Below are positions 24,237-37,226 of a DNA stretch of 64,000 nucleotides, one piece after another; position 1 is the stretch's first letter, and every line of letters starts with the position of its first letter. The DNA is from Isoetes taiwanensis (lineage: Eukaryota > Streptophyta > Lycopodiopsida > Isoetales > Isoetaceae): contig JAJEKV010000016.1 of the NCBI GenBank assembly GCA_021234155.1, forward strand, positions 1,116,001 to 1,180,000, in the 5' to 3' direction. A model generated the notes under the pieces. It did not search any database. It was not told the origin of the DNA and was given only the letters and a program-made list of their open reading frames with translations. The translations under genes and the position numbers were made by a program.

Positions 24237-25659
24237 AGTGAAGGTTCCTTTTGGGGGATCTGTAGAGTAACTATTTTGAAGTAATCTTCTGTTATAAATC
24301 GCAGTAGCTCCATTTTGGGAAGAACCCTCTAGTTGAGAAGGCCATCTTTAGAAAAGAAATAGGCTCTGCAAATCGGCTAGTTCCAGCTTCAAAGCACAAC
24401 AGTACACCCTGAGATTTGGTTAGCTACTCAAAACTTCTTTCCAAGTCTCTATCTCCAGGTATTTACTTGGAGTTATTCAAAATGAATGGATTTCTTTCAA
24501 CCACGCTTGTGGAGCAGTCTTGCAACAGAAAATCGTGAGAGAAAATTTCCTTTTGATATAGGGATATTCAACTATTTCTCTATTTTCCATGCTCAGCCTT
24601 TAGATTCACATAGTCAATTGCTATTACACATGTGCAGTATACATGCCTATTCATAGATAAGCCATGCCTATTCATGCCACTCTTCTGTTTGGTGAAAAAA
24701 GTGTGATATATTATTATGATGCACATATCATCCTAGTGCTATTTCTTTCTTGCACAGATTCTATTCCTTGACTTTCTTCTACTGCTTGCGTAGAGACATT
24801 ACCTTAGATTCAAATAGAAATATATTTGCTTGAGAGAACAGTGATTTATTGTCACTTTTTTGTCACTAAAATAATGTGTCAAAAAACTGATACAAAAAAT
24901 GACAATAACAATGACAAAAATAGTGAAATCCAAATGACAATAAATGTGACAATAGTGTGACGCACTAGTGACAAAAAAAAGTGACAAAAAGATGATGGAA
25001 ATGTGACTATAATGTGACAATAGAATGACATGGTTTTGACAAAACTATGTGTCACAAATATGACAATAGATTGACTTAAAACTGGAGAAAAAAATAACAA
25101 ACAAATGATATAAATCTGACTATAATGTGGCAACAAATGACACAGCTCTGACAATAGACTGAAATAGTTTTGACAAAACTATGTGTCAAAAACGTGTCAA
25201 CAGACTGACTTTATAATGACAATAGTAATGACAAAGAAATGATATAAAGTTGTCCATAGTATGACAATAAAATGTCATAATATTGACTTAGAAGTTGGAG
25301 AAAAAATGGCACAAATGTGTCAACCGTGCGTCAATAGACTGCCTCAAATCTAAACAAAAGGGAGAGAACAAGATGACGAAAAGTGTGACTATAAAGTGAC
25401 AATAAGTTGATTTCAAAATGTCAATATAGTGACAATAAGTTGACTTTGAAGTGACCCACATTGTACACAATGTATAGAAAAGATATCATTAAAGTACACT
25501 CACATGAAATGCCCACCAAAGGTGGCAATTTCTTAGTGTTTTTTTGCTTCAACACTTTTCTTGATGTTGAATGCCATATTCTTGCTATGAATTATTGTTT
25601 ATGAATATGTGTGCCTTGTCTCTATATCTATCTCTTGATCTTCCTCATCTCTAAGAGCT

Positions 25660-26152
25660 ATGGGATTTCAAAAATATTCGCTTGTAGTGTTCATGCTTAT
25701 TGCTACATATTCTTCAAGAACACCCCCATCATATATATCATATAAGCCATCATCCTATGTCTATGAGAATAAAGCCAACTCCAACAAGTCCATATCATAT
25801 AACACCTCCAAGTTCTACAGGAAAGCCAATTCGAGACAATACAAGTCCATATCATAGAACACCCCCATGTTCAACTCCAAATCATACAGGTCCACATCAT
25901 GGAACACCCTCTAGCTCTACCAGCACACAAGTCCAAGATCCTATGATGCATATTCCCCCCCAAGCCCAAGATCCCATCATACATATTGCCCCCCAAGGCC
26001 AAGGTCCTACCATACACCATAAAAAAAAAAAAAAAAAACCAGGTTTGGTAGCTCTACCAAAGACACAAGTCCAAGATCCTATGATGCATATTCCCCCAAG
26101 CCCAAGATCCCATCATACATATTGCCCCCAAGGCCAAGGTCCTACCATACCC

Positions 26153-26193
<41 letters not shown>

Positions 26194-26293
26194 CAGTTTG
26201 GCCCCCTTGCCATCTCCATCCCCAAGCCCATCCCTTTTCTTCCCCAAGCCCATTAGTAGCTTAAATCAACGCGGGATCTCAGGGAAGCTTTAA
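25660..26293 (+). pseudogene. Pro-rich protein gene, copy 6 (frameshifted, internally duplicated)
   Basis: Frame broken as in copies 3 and 4. In addition, the CAAGTCCAAGATCC-to-A-run segment is present twice (about 25927-26038 and 26068-26190), with A-runs of 17 and about 35 bases. The duplication joins one A-run to a second copy of the Pro-rich stretch, which suggests unequal pairing. Confidence 0.6.
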
Positions 26294-28515
26294 ATCAAAT
26301 TGGTGGGAGGGGCGGAAATGGGCCACCGGGTCGTTCAAAACCTTAACTTTGTTATAGAGTACTAATTGTCATAGAGTATCTACCTAGTTAATATTGATGT
26401 CAAAACTATGATTGGCATTTATAACAATAAATTACAAATAAATGATGTCAAAACTATAATTGGCATTTGTAACAATACACTATAAATAAATGACACACAC
26501 TTGTGTGTGTGTGCATGTGCTTTATGCTATCTCTTTCTTTTTACTATCACTACATAATATAAACATGAAGCAGTTTATCTTCGGTTTGAAAAAAACAGGG
26601 ACACGTGCCAGACATATATAAAGCACATGGAATTTCTATGTGATATAGTTTTTTTTCCTTTTCTTTGTTGCCTAAGAATAAGAATAGGTTGAGAAAAAAC
26701 TAAAATTGAAAAGAAAATGACGTCATGACCCAAATTCTCTGTTCTGGCTGTGTTGTGTTTTGGGGCCGATCTGGTTTTCTGACCCAATTCAAGCATTCAG
26801 CTCAGTTAATAAATTGAGAAGGCATGCGACCCATCTGGATAAAGGAGCTTCGGATATCCTGAGATGATCTGAGATACCGGTGAAGGTTCCTTTTGGGGGA
26901 TCTGTAGAGTAACTATTTTGAAGTAATCTTCTGTTATAAATCACAGTAGCTCCATTTTGGGAAGAACCCTCTAGTTGAGAAGGCCATCTTTAAGAAAGAA
27001 ATAGGCTCTGCAAATCGGCCAGTTCCAGCTTTAAAGCACAGCAATACACCCTGAGATTTGGTTAGCTATTCAAAACTTCTTTCCAAGTCTCTATCTCCAG
27101 GTATTTACTTGGAGTTATTTAAAATGAATGGATTTCTTTCAACCACGCTTGTGGAGCAGTCTTGCAACAGAAAATCGTGAGAGAAAATTTCCTTTTGATA
27201 TAGGGATATTCAACTATTTCTCTATTTTCCATGCTCAGCCTTTAGATTCACATAGTCAATTGCTATTACACAGGTGCAGCATACATGCCTATTCATAGAT
27301 AAGCCATGCCTATTCATGCCACTCTTGTGTGATATATTATTATGATGCACATATCATCCTAGACCTATTTCTTTCTTGCACAGTGATTTATTGTCACTTT
27401 TTTTGTCACTAAAATAATGTGTCAAAAAACTGATACAAAAAATGACAATAACAATGACAAAAATAGTAAAATCCAAATGACAATAAATATGACAATAGTG
27501 TGACGCACTAGTGACAAAAAAAAAAAGTGACAAAAAGATGATGGAAATGTGACTATAATGTGACAATAGAATGACATGGTTTTGACAAAACTATGTGTCA
27601 AAAATATGACAATAGATTGACTTAAAACTGACGAAAAAGATAACAAACAAATGATATAAATCTGACTATAATGTGGCAACAAATGACACAGCTCTGACAA
27701 TAGACTGAAATAGTTTTGACAAAACTATGTGTCAAAAACGTGTCAACAGACTGACTTTATAATGACAATAGTAATGACAAAGAAATGATATAAATTTGTC
27801 CATAGCATGACAATAAAATGTCATAACTTTGACTTAGAAGTTGGAGAAAAAGTGGCACAAATGTGTCAACAGTGCGTCAATAGACTGCCTCAAATCTAAA
27901 CAAAAGGGAGAGAACAAGATGACGAAAAGTGTGATTATAAAGTGACAATAGCATGACAAAAAAGTGCCAATAAACTGACTTTGAAGTGACAATAGGATGA
28001 CAAAAAAATGCCAATAAACTGACTTTGAAGTGACACAAGCTGATAAAAAAATTAATCGAGAAGTCAAGATATTATCATATAGTAGCATCAATGAGACGTT
28101 TGCACCTGGGTACAACATGAAGAACTACAATCTACCACGTCGACTTAATAGGGTTTTCAAAAAAGAAAACATGTTCCACTTGTTTAGGGTAAACAAATGG
28201 CTCATTCATTTCTCCAAGAATCAATTTGGTAGAAACCCGAAGTTTCTGTATGCCTAATCAGACTGCTATCTACCAGAATGATACTCTCCATGATGTTTTT
28301 TAGTATGGTGCAAACATTAGTTGGTTTAGTTTGTAGTTTCAAAAGGCCTAAATATAGTTCTGTTGTATTTGCATTTGGTAATATAATTATGCTGCTCCAT
28401 TTTGCAATGACTTATCCACGAAAGCAGACACAAATAATCTGAAAGTCTCTAACTCCTAAAGGGACATCTCACAAAGGATTTTCTCTCTTACCACAATAGC
28501 TATTTTAGATAATTC

Positions 28516-30046
28516 AGGAACGTAATCAATGTACATTAAATGAGGAAAGGAAAGAAAGGTTTGGAGCATGAATTATCTTCGATTTTGCAGTTGCGTACAT
28601 CACACAAGATGACAAAGCTCTTGAAATGGGAGGTAGTGATGGGATTACCTGCATGAAGCCTGTAGATCCAACGTGTGAGGACCTATCTGCCAAGAGAGAA
28701 AAAGGGGAAGCTAGTATGCTACTTATTTAGCGCCGACGCATCTGCTTGCATGTAAAGCCAAAGTAAATGTAAGTCCCCAGTGAATGTAATGATGATATAA
28801 AAAAAGGGAGGAAAAGGAAGGCTGAAGAAGCGACCAAGCTTGTCTTGCCATCGCCACAGTTCTCGCTGTTAGTCTTGCAAGCAACTGCCCTTCATAGCTT
28901 GCCATAGATTTTTGGACCTGCTCGCCATAGCTTGTTGACAAAGATGTAGTTCTCTGATTATGTAGGTTAGAACTCGTCGACAGCAGCAATTCAAACCTGT
29001 TGTCAGCAAATCTCCACCGCTCCAGCTGCAACACCATAGCCGAAGCTCGCATTTTTATAGTTTGATTGAGCGATGGAGCAACTAAGCGGATAGGGCTTAC
29101 TTGCCAAGGAAGAATCCTACGGATTGCTTGCAACGGAAAAAATGGCGTAGCGAGGACGACCAAGATCATCTTGCGAAATGGATGGCTGGGATTGATGCCT
29201 TGGTGATAGGAATATTCCAAAGCACCAACGAAATAGGATTATATAAGTTTATACCTAGTAATTAACCTTTTGGTTTTATGAACCCCATGGAACTGTAGGT
29301 TCTATAGAAGATAATAATTATGATGGTCCCTTAAAATTTTGAATCAATAGAAGAGTTGACCACTCATTCTAAATCTTCCTCCCATTTAATTGCTTTGTAG
29401 AAGCTTTGTTTGAAAGTCACTATGTTGAAGTTTGGAAGACCTCTTGTCATGGTATCTCAAATTTAAGCATCACTATGCTCCTTTTATTTCCATTCCCTAT
29501 TCATTCTTGAACTTGCCCCTTTCTACACACCATAGTCCTCTAGCCATTATTTCCATCCCTACACCCATACCATATTTTTATCCCATGTTCACCATTTTGC
29601 CATGAATTCACTCCTTTAATACTTTTGTCGAGACCATTTTCTTATTTTCTCATGCATAACCCTTGAGACTATTCACCATCATTTTTGCTTTCCACCCCAC
29701 AACCCTTGTTTTGTAAGTTCTCACCTTTGCGCTTTTGTCCTCTATTCATTTCAACAATGTTGCTATTTTCTATGGTCCATCCCTTTGAAATTTTAGCTAC
29801 TTACACCTCATTCCCATTGTCTTTTTACTTTCATTATTATTCTCCTTGCTATATTATTTTTTTATCTCTATGCTTTTCTTACCATTTTATACCCTTGTTG
29901 TTGCCATGCCGATTACGAAAAAATTGTCTCAAAAGATTGTGGAAGCTTCAAATTATTCGATAAGGAAGTGCAAGCTCTTAATAGTTGGCTCTTTGCATTA
30001 TTATATTTGCACTTGTATGCCTTAGAACTGGTGGCAACTGGCTGTT
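28516..30046. other. No supported gene
   Basis: A 165-codon frame on the minus strand (28723-29220) is open, but its composition is mixed, it has no domain I know and no splice context, so I do not call it. From 29450 to 29900 the sequence is rich in T/C ('ccatttt', 'ttcattcc') and looks like old retroelement or intron-like DNA. Confidence 0.35.
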
Positions 30047-30305
30047 GCAAACACTGTCGTAAAGATATATAACATCTATATTTTGCTCCTCCTGTGGAAA
30101 AAGGGCCGCAAACAGTGTCGTAAAGATGTACAATAGCCATATTTTGCTCCTACTATGGAAAAGGGCTAATGGTGTATTCGTACAACAAAATGTAGAATGT
30201 CGACGTCAACATGGTGCTTTTTTGGTAATGCGTTTTTCTAGATTGCCCCCTGTTAAGGGGCAATTCTATAGGGGGAGGCTGATTTTGTCATCTTGAGGCA
30301 TATTA
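30047..30305 (+). repeat. Dispersed ~250-base repeat, copy A (partner at 39955-40225)
   Basis: GCAAACACTGTCGTAAAGAT ... ATATTTTGCTCCTCCTGTGG appears here and again ~9.9 kb to the right, same strand, with high identity. Inside it a ~62-base piece is doubled (GTCGTAAAGAT-TA-AA ... ATATTTTGCTCCTAC). Both copies end at GAGGCATATTATAGGTATA. The copies border the tRNA-like cluster and the split unit, so they may mark the edges of a larger duplicated or inserted block. Confidence 0.75.
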
Positions 30306-32291
30306 TAGGTATACCTCATGATCCGACGTGGTAGAACTTAAAAGCCTATATGTGTCCTCCACTTTGGCTGCCGCAAGGTAGTGGGATAAACTAGCTAGTC
30401 TGTACAAGATTAGTCTAGTATGGACCTTAAACAAAGTAATAAAAAAACAATGGGACTATGGTAGGTGGCACTAGGATGGTGAGTCTAAAAAGCCATGCCC
30501 CTAGAGTTGCCCCTAGGACCTAGACTTCCTAAGGCGGGATTAAATCCTGCCTACAAAGTGTGCATGTAAGGCAAAAGTTTTGCCCAACGGATGTGTTGTG
30601 AGTTGGTATATGCCTATAATGCCAAAATAAATGTGCATTTGGTCATGGGTTCAAACCTTGCCAATGTATGTTTATCTTTGGGAGTTGGTTATTGGGGGTA
30701 TGCGATGATGATCCCCGACGTGGTAGAACTTAAAAGCCTATACGTGTCCTCCACTTTGGCTGCCGCAAGGTAGTGGGATAAACTAGCTAGTCTGTACAAG
30801 ATTAGTCTAGTATGGACCTTAAACAAAGTAATAAAAAAACAATGGGACTATGGTAGGTGGCACTAGGATGGTGAGGCTAAAAAGCCATGCCACTAGGACC
30901 TTGACTTCCTAAGGCGGGATCAAATCCTGCCTACAAAGTGTGCATGTAAGGCAAAAGTTTTGCCCAACGGATGTGTGGTGAGTTGGTATATGCCTAATAA
31001 TGCCAAAATAAATGTGCATTTGGTCATGGGTTCAAACCTTGCCAATGTATGTTTATCTTTGGGAGTTGGTTATTGGGGGTATGCGATGATGATCCCCGAT
31101 GTGGTAGAACTTAAAAGCCTATACGTGTCCTCCACTTTGGCTGCCGCAAGGTAGAACTTAAAAGCCTATACGTGTCCTCCACTTTGGCTGCCGCAAGGTA
31201 GTGGGATAAACTAGCTAGTCTGTACAAGATTAGTACGCAAGGTAGTGGGATAAACTAGCTAGTCTGTACAAGATTGTACTAATCTTGTACAGACTAGCTA
31301 GTTTATCCCACTACCTTGCGGCAGCCAAAGTGGTACTAATCTTGTACAGACTAGCTAGTTTATCCCACTACCTTGCGGCAGCCAAAGTGGAGGACATGTA
31401 TAGGCTTTTAAGTTCTACCACGTCGGGGATCATCGTCGCATACCCCCAATAACCAACTCCCAAAGATAAACATACATTGGCAAGGTTTGAACCCATGACC
31501 AAATGCACATTTATTTTGACATTATTAGGCATATACCAACTCATCATTCATCCGTTGGGCAAAACTTTTGCCTTACATGCACACTTTGTAGGCAGGACTT
31601 AATCCCCCCTTAGGAAGTCTAGGTCCTAGGGGCAACTCTAGGTCCTAGGGGCATGGCTTTTTAGCCTCACCATCCTAGTGCCACCTACCATAGTCCCATT
31701 GTTTTTTTATTACTTTGTTTAAGGTCCATACTAGACTAATCTTGTACAGACTAGCTAGTTTATCCCACTACCTTGCGGCAGCCAAAGTGGAGGACACGTA
31801 TAGGCTTTTAAGTTCTACCACGTAGGGGATCATCATCGCATACCCCCAATAACCAACTCCCAAAGATAAACATACATTAGCAAGGTTTGAACCCATGACC
31901 AAAGATAAACATACATTGGCAAGGTTTGAACCCATGACCAAAGATAAACATACATTGGCAAGGTTTGAACCCATGACCAAATGCACATTTATTTTGGCAT
32001 TATTAGGCATATACCAACTCACCACACATCCGTTGGACAAAACTTTTGCCTTACATGCACACTTTGTAGGCAGGATTTAATCCCGCCTTAGGAAGTCTAG
32101 GTCCTAGGGGTAACTCTAGGGGCATGGCTTTTTAGCCTCACCATCCTAGTGCCACCTACCATAGTCCCATTGTTTTTTTATTACTTTGTTTAAAGTCCAT
32201 ACTAGACTAATCTTGTACAGACTAGCTAGCTTATCCCACTACCTTGCGGCAGCCAAAGTGGAGGACACGTATAGGCTTTTAAGTTCTACCA
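30306..32291. repeat. Inverted cluster of ~390-base tRNA-like (SINE-like) repeats
   Basis: Direct copies at ~30312-30711 and 30712-31096, plus a fragment to 31267, are followed by inverted copies from 31268 to 32291. The centre (31255-31290) is a near-perfect palindrome around GTACAAGATTGTACTAATC. Each copy holds GGGTTCAAACCTTGCC, a good pol III B box, preceded by an A-box-like GAGTTGGTATATGCC. In the last inverted copy a 38-base stretch including the B box is present three times in tandem (31862-31978). Confidence 0.7.
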
Positions 32292-32474
32292 GCCTGACCA
32301 GTTATAGAGTAACTAACCTTGTCGTAGGGTATCTACCTAGTTAATATTGATGTCAAAAATACAATTGGCATTTATAACAATAAATTATAAATAAATGATG
32401 TCAAAACTATAATTGGCATTTATAACAATACACTATAAATAAATGACACACACTATTGTGTGTGCACATATGCT
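32292..32474 (+). repeat. Left part of the 7th copy of the 2.8-kb unit
   Basis: Matches the right arm of the unit foldback and the following bases, up to GCACATATGCTTTATTC. The unit then resumes at 38085 with TATCTCTTTCTTTTCACTATC. The two pieces are contiguous in the other copies, so the DNA between them is an insertion. Confidence 0.8.
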
Positions 32475-32659
32475 TTATTCTGGGAAGGGACTCGCAATAG
32501 ACACAAAACCGGCCGATAGGCTTGTCATTCATCACAGCAGCAGTATACAATGGTTTGAAGAATAGAGAGGGGTAGCCGACCATAGGAACAATATCGGACT
32601 ACCCCATAAAAAGAAATGTGCACAGGTAAAAATAGAGGGTATGGTGACAACTTCTCACC

Positions 32660-32710
32660 GGGATAAAAAAACCTCGCCCTTTCGGGTTTTCGAGGAAAAC
32701 CCTAATGAGA
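32660..32710 (-). repeat. Conserved 'CTCGAAAACCCGAAAGGG' motif, copy 1
   Basis: On the minus strand the sequence runs GGGTTTTCCTCGAAAACC then CGAAAGGGCGAGGTTTTTTTATCCCGG. The same ~50 bases occur at 60127-60170 (plus) and 63385-63437 (minus). In RNA, CCC-GAAA-GGG would make a stem with a GNRA tetraloop. The flanking ~120 bases are also similar between this copy and the one at 60.1 kb. Confidence 0.7.
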
Positions 32711-33084
32711 AATGGTCGCCAACAACCTTGAATGTGATGCCTGGAAAAGCGAAGAAGATGGCTCGACGGCGAACCCAAAAATAGCAGGACCCCAGAAGAC
32801 GGCAGAAGCCCCGAATGTGTTGCCTGGAGAGCCGAAAAAGGTGGTGTGATGGCGAACACAAATCTAGCATGACCCCAGAAGATGGCGGAAGCCGAAAATA
32901 CGAAGGAGACATGTCGATGGCAAAGCCAAAAAAGCAGGACCCCAAACAACCGCAGAACCTGCAGCAACTCAAAAGAACCCTAAAAATACCCGTAAATGGT
33001 TAGAAAGAACTAACATGCATGGCATGGACAAGGCAAGCCGCACAATCAAACCCTGCAAAGAAGAGCAAATTAGAACATAAAAAG

Positions 33085-33365
33085 TAGCACCCAGAAGGTG
33101 GAAAAGCATCACCCAGCGGGTGGAAAATAATTATGCGTCACCCTCAAGGTGGAAATAAATAGCATCACCCTCAAGGTGGAAAAAATAGCATCACCCTCAA
33201 GGTGGAAAAAAAATAGCATCACCCTCAAGGTGGAAATAAATAGCATCACCCTCAAGGTGGAAATAAATAGCATCACCCTCAAGGTGGAAATAAACAGCAT
33301 CACTTCCAGGTGGAGATAGCATCACCTGAAAAGTGGAGAAAGCATCACCCAACGGGTGGAAAATA
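33085..33365 (+). repeat. Minisatellite, ~27-base unit (~10 units)
   Basis: GCATCACCCTCAAGGTGGAA followed by AATAAATA is repeated with small changes. Each unit holds the inverted pair CACC/GGTG. It lies inside the first of the two inserted elements. Confidence 0.9.
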
Positions 33366-34344
33366 ACACATGAAAAATGACATGATAATGATGTAAAAAA
33401 CATTATTATAGTAAATGCAAAGTGAACAATATGAAACAAACGCGTCCCCACGGAGCAGGGCGGGAAGGGGGGAAGCTCGGAGAAGGAAGGAAGCTGCTGT
33501 GAGAAGACGCCGATAACCGGTCCTGAAGGGGAAAGAGCCTTATATAATGGCTCGTCCCCCTCGAATGGCGATCCGATGGTTCGGATCGATCGCGATCTCG
33601 GGAAGGGACTACATAATAGACACAAAACCGGCCGACTACCGAGAACTTCCTAACTATAAGCCCAAACCCTGAAACCTCCAAAGGTTGAGACGGGTCACGA
33701 AGCACGGAGCGAGAGTGATAAGAAGAGGAACGCCAGCGACCGTGAGCACGAGCTGCATCATGTGGAACCCCGCGAGCCGCAGCTGCCGAAACCCCGCCGC
33801 GACGAAAGCGTATCGCGCACCAAAAAGAGACGGGTCCAAGCCTATAGCCAGAAGGCAATCCAAATTGGAAGGAAAGTAGGATAACTATATACTAGATGTG
33901 AATAAGTGCATAGATAAGAGACCAACAATATCCTAAATGCAATTCTCACCAGAAAACAATGCCAATGTAACCTTTAATTCCATTTGCAAGATGTCAAATG
34001 CATAAGATACCGACTAAAAAATGTGCCCTAGGCCAGAGAATAGAACAAAGTATACCAACGTCCGAAGTCCAGCAGTCAAATGGTAAGAGGCAAGCACTAG
34101 ACAAGAGGGCAGAAAGGAAATCAAGCAACTACGGGGAACGAGCACATCATGCAAGATCGCGTGAGTTGCTCCTAGCCGAAAGACATCGCGGATATAGGGA
34201 AAAGAGACCCAAGTCGATAGAATGGTAAGATGGAGATGCACATGAAAATCATTTAGCACATAGAAAAAATGCATGTATCCAAGTAAAATGAAGGAGCCAC
34301 CATATGATGCAAAAAATGTTTCCATTGATCGTATTCTAAGACAA

Positions 34345-35880
34345 GAAACCATCAAAAAGTAGGTCCCATTATGCCTAGCAATGTCAAGGCAACTCTAGAT
34401 GCATAAATGATGAGGAAATAAGAACCATCAAAAATCAATAATCGTGAAAGAATACTACAAAGGAACTTACCATAGTAAATATGTGAACAACAAGCATCGA
34501 CATGACCCCAAGCAAAAAAAACCCCAACATATGGAATACTTGGAAGACAAGCCATGTAGCAATATTAAAAATAACTAAGATGGCATACACAAATCAGGTA
34601 ACAATATTTTAACAACTGGCAACATACATAAAAAGACAAAGTGCAACCTGGCAAATATGGTGAATAAATCTCGGGGCAATAAAAAGAAGGAAACCATGAG
34701 AATGCAGCATATAAAATAGAAAAACAACAGCACAGCCCGAGGAAAACACACATAGGCCACAGAAAGAAACTAAAGTAAAAATGCGGGCCAGAACATAAAC
34801 AAGAAAATCAACCGGAATAACCCAGACAACTGTTGAAGAGTGCGGTGCATCAAAAAACAAGATAAATCACAAGTGCAAAAAATAAAACCCAACAACTATG
34901 GGAAACCTAGAATGTAGAAGATAATACCACCCGAATAACCACCTGAGCCGAGTGTAGTGCATCACACATAAGATACAAACACAAGTGCAAAAGATAAAAC
35001 CCAAACCACCATGGGGAAATCCCAACGCAGAAAAGAATGCCACATAACCACATGGGAACCACAATATAAAAAATAACATACAAAAGAGATACATGTCGGA
35101 GAAATAACACGCAATTGAGGCCATACTGCAACCTACCATGGAAATGGAATGCATCAATGTAAAAAAAGACAAATGCAACCCGGAAGATGGTGGCCACAAA
35201 TCTATAGGCAATAAAAAGATAATAAACCATGGGACTGCAGCGTAGAATTATGAAAACAAGACAACATCCCAAGTAAACGACCACAAGACGAAAATGAGGC
35301 AAAAAATGAGCCAGAACATAAACAAGAGAAAAACAGCACGAGGAGAGCATAGACCCATTTAAATAGTAGCATGGCTATCGGGGACTAAAGGCATGCTTAT
35401 AGAACATATAACAATTGGGAGCAGTAAGCCCACCACAAAGAAATGGATGACCTAAGAAATGCACTGAAAAACTAAAACAAATTTCCGGGCCGGTGGAATG
35501 GATGGAGGAGGAAAGGATTCTGGTGACGAGTGCAAAGGAACCAAAAGGCAAGAAGGAGAAAACCGTCAAAAGTAGGTCCCATTACGCCTAGCAATGTCAA
35601 GGCAACTCTAGATGCATAAATGAGGCAATTAAACTGATGGCCTTGTGAAAACAAGAAGAGAACCCGTTATAGTACTCATAAGAACCATAAAAAATCAATA
35701 ATCGTAAAAGAATACTACAAAGGAACTTACCATAGTAAATATGTGAACAACAAGCATCGACATGACCCCAAGCAAAAACCCCCCAACATATGAAAAACTT
35801 GGAACACAAGGCATGTAGCAAGATTGAAAATAACTGAGATGGCATACACAAGTCAGGTAACAATATTTTAACAACTAGCA
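34345..35880. repeat. Direct ~290-base repeat inside the inserted element
   Basis: The segment at ~34350-34620 (TAGGTCCCATTATGCCTAGC ... GGTAACAATATTTTAACAAC) is repeated at ~35570-35878 with small gaps. The ~1 kb between has AT-rich, intron-like sequence, with short words (GTGCAAAA-ATAAAACCCAA) repeated around 34875 and 34990. I see no coding region. Confidence 0.7.
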
Positions 35881-36364
35881 GGACATACGGGGATGACATA
35901 CCGATATGGAGCAAGCATGGGGAGGGTCCACCCAAATGATGGAAAATATAATGTAAATGTGACTCCTAATGCTTTCCAAGGGTATATGTAAAGGGGGCAT
36001 AAGATAACCCGGTAAAGATAGGTCGAGAAGTGGCTGGCCGAAAAGCAAAAGGAAGCGAAAAGGAGGCTAAAGTAAGTCTGGTAGAGATAGAAGAAAAGGC
36101 ATGTGGTAGGGAATCGCAGAGCCAGAGAGGTGAAAACAATATAAATTAAACAAGTGCGATCACCATAAACTATCGCGACCACCATAGATACTGGAAAACA
36201 CAGTTAGTCATGTCTTTTAACCATTTATATCAAAATAACAAGAACATAATAAAAGAGAACGTTTCAATACCGTTATCTACAAACAAGGAGCCCTATAAGG
36301 AGTAAAAGCATGCGAGAAACATTAATATCATAAAGCTTAAAAAGAAAGGTTAGGAAAAGTTGAG

Positions 36365-36440
36365 TTCTAAGCCGGATTTGAACTTGGGTCTTTGCTACAA
36401 TGGATTTAAACCTTAACAAACTAGACTAGTGGATGTGTAA
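36365..36440 (-). repeat. tRNA-derived SINE-like head
   Basis: Minus strand: TAGTCTAGTTTGTTAAGG (A-box-like) then, ~45 bases on, CAAGTTCAAATCCGG, a strong pol III B box. Order and spacing fit a tRNA-like head. No full cloverleaf could be folded, so it is a SINE or tRNA pseudogene, not a tRNA gene. Confidence 0.4.
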
Positions 36441-37128
36441 TAAATTAAACTTAATAAGAACTATAAACAAATACAAATAAACCTAACAAGAGACTCTGTT
36501 TGTGCGAGGACAAGGCCGGAATGGCAAAGCAAGGTCAGAACAGGTCGGGATGGCGAGGAATCATGCCGGATTTATAGAAGCAAGGTCAGATGACTGCGGA
36601 ATGCTGGAATAGGAGTGTGAGAGGCCGTTCTACGGCTTGTTCTATCTGCAAGCTTCCAGGTATGCAATTGTAGAGCTTGAGGAAGCTTTAGGTGGAATGA
36701 TCTGCAACCGAAACCCATATCTGAAAACATTCTGGAAGAAAACAGAAATGATTAAGAGGCATCTGCTTAGAATACATCAGAGGTTTAAATTGAAGAAAAA
36801 TCCCTTTCTGCAGAAGTAAAACAGGATAAGCGTAGTCTGAGCCCTTAACCGGCAGGCGTTTGGATCCAAGCATTCCTGGCCATTGATTCATGCCCTGTGA
36901 TAGGGCATAACAGGCAATCAAAACTTCTGGGAGGCACAACAGCGTGCACAAGGTGGACAGTGGCAAGCGACTTCTCCGGGAGGGACATCCCCGAACCTAT
37001 GATAATCGACCGACAGCCCCGAACCCTCGATAATCGAAATCAGGGCCTCCCAAACCTCGATAACCCATCTCGGCGCCGCCCAACCTCGATAATCCAAAGA
37101 ATGGATGAGGCAGCTTTGCTCGGTTAAA

Positions 37129-37226
37129 GGGGATAAACACCCGCCGCCATTACTCAGGATAAACCGCTCGCCCCTCCGCTCGCCGGTTTATCCGAGGTAC
37201 TTAATGGGTTCGGGGGTGTTTATCCC
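37129..37226. repeat. 98-bp interrupted palindrome
   Basis: GGGATAAACACCC ... GGATAAACCG is mirrored by CGGTTTATCC ... GGGTGTTTATCCC around a GC-rich centre (CTCGCCCCTCCGCTCG). The left side is preceded by four 'cctcgataa' words (37025-37095). It could be a small foldback element or an RNA hairpin. Confidence 0.7.

Larger units (their letters stand above)
11684..28515 (+). repeat. Head-to-tail array of a ~2.8-kb unit (6 copies, some truncated)
   Basis: Units begin at the word GACCCACATTGTACACAATG at 11684, 14516, 17324, 21319 and 25453, with a 5'-truncated copy at 24237. Order inside a unit: Pro/Gly-rich protein gene, foldback, G-box/TATA-like site, anonymous ~800 bases, TGACA-rich block. 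Copies 1 and 2 are full (2,832 and 2,808 bp). Copy 3 is split by a 1.6-kb insertion. Copies 4 and 6 are nearly identical and are each followed by the same ~480-base tail (23758-24236 and 28036-28515), which points to a second, larger duplication. A seventh, older partial copy lies at 32.3-39.1 kb. Confidence 0.9.

Noticed and set aside
28723-29220. 165-codon minus-strand frame
   Set aside because: No domain, signal or splice context. It is only length-based.
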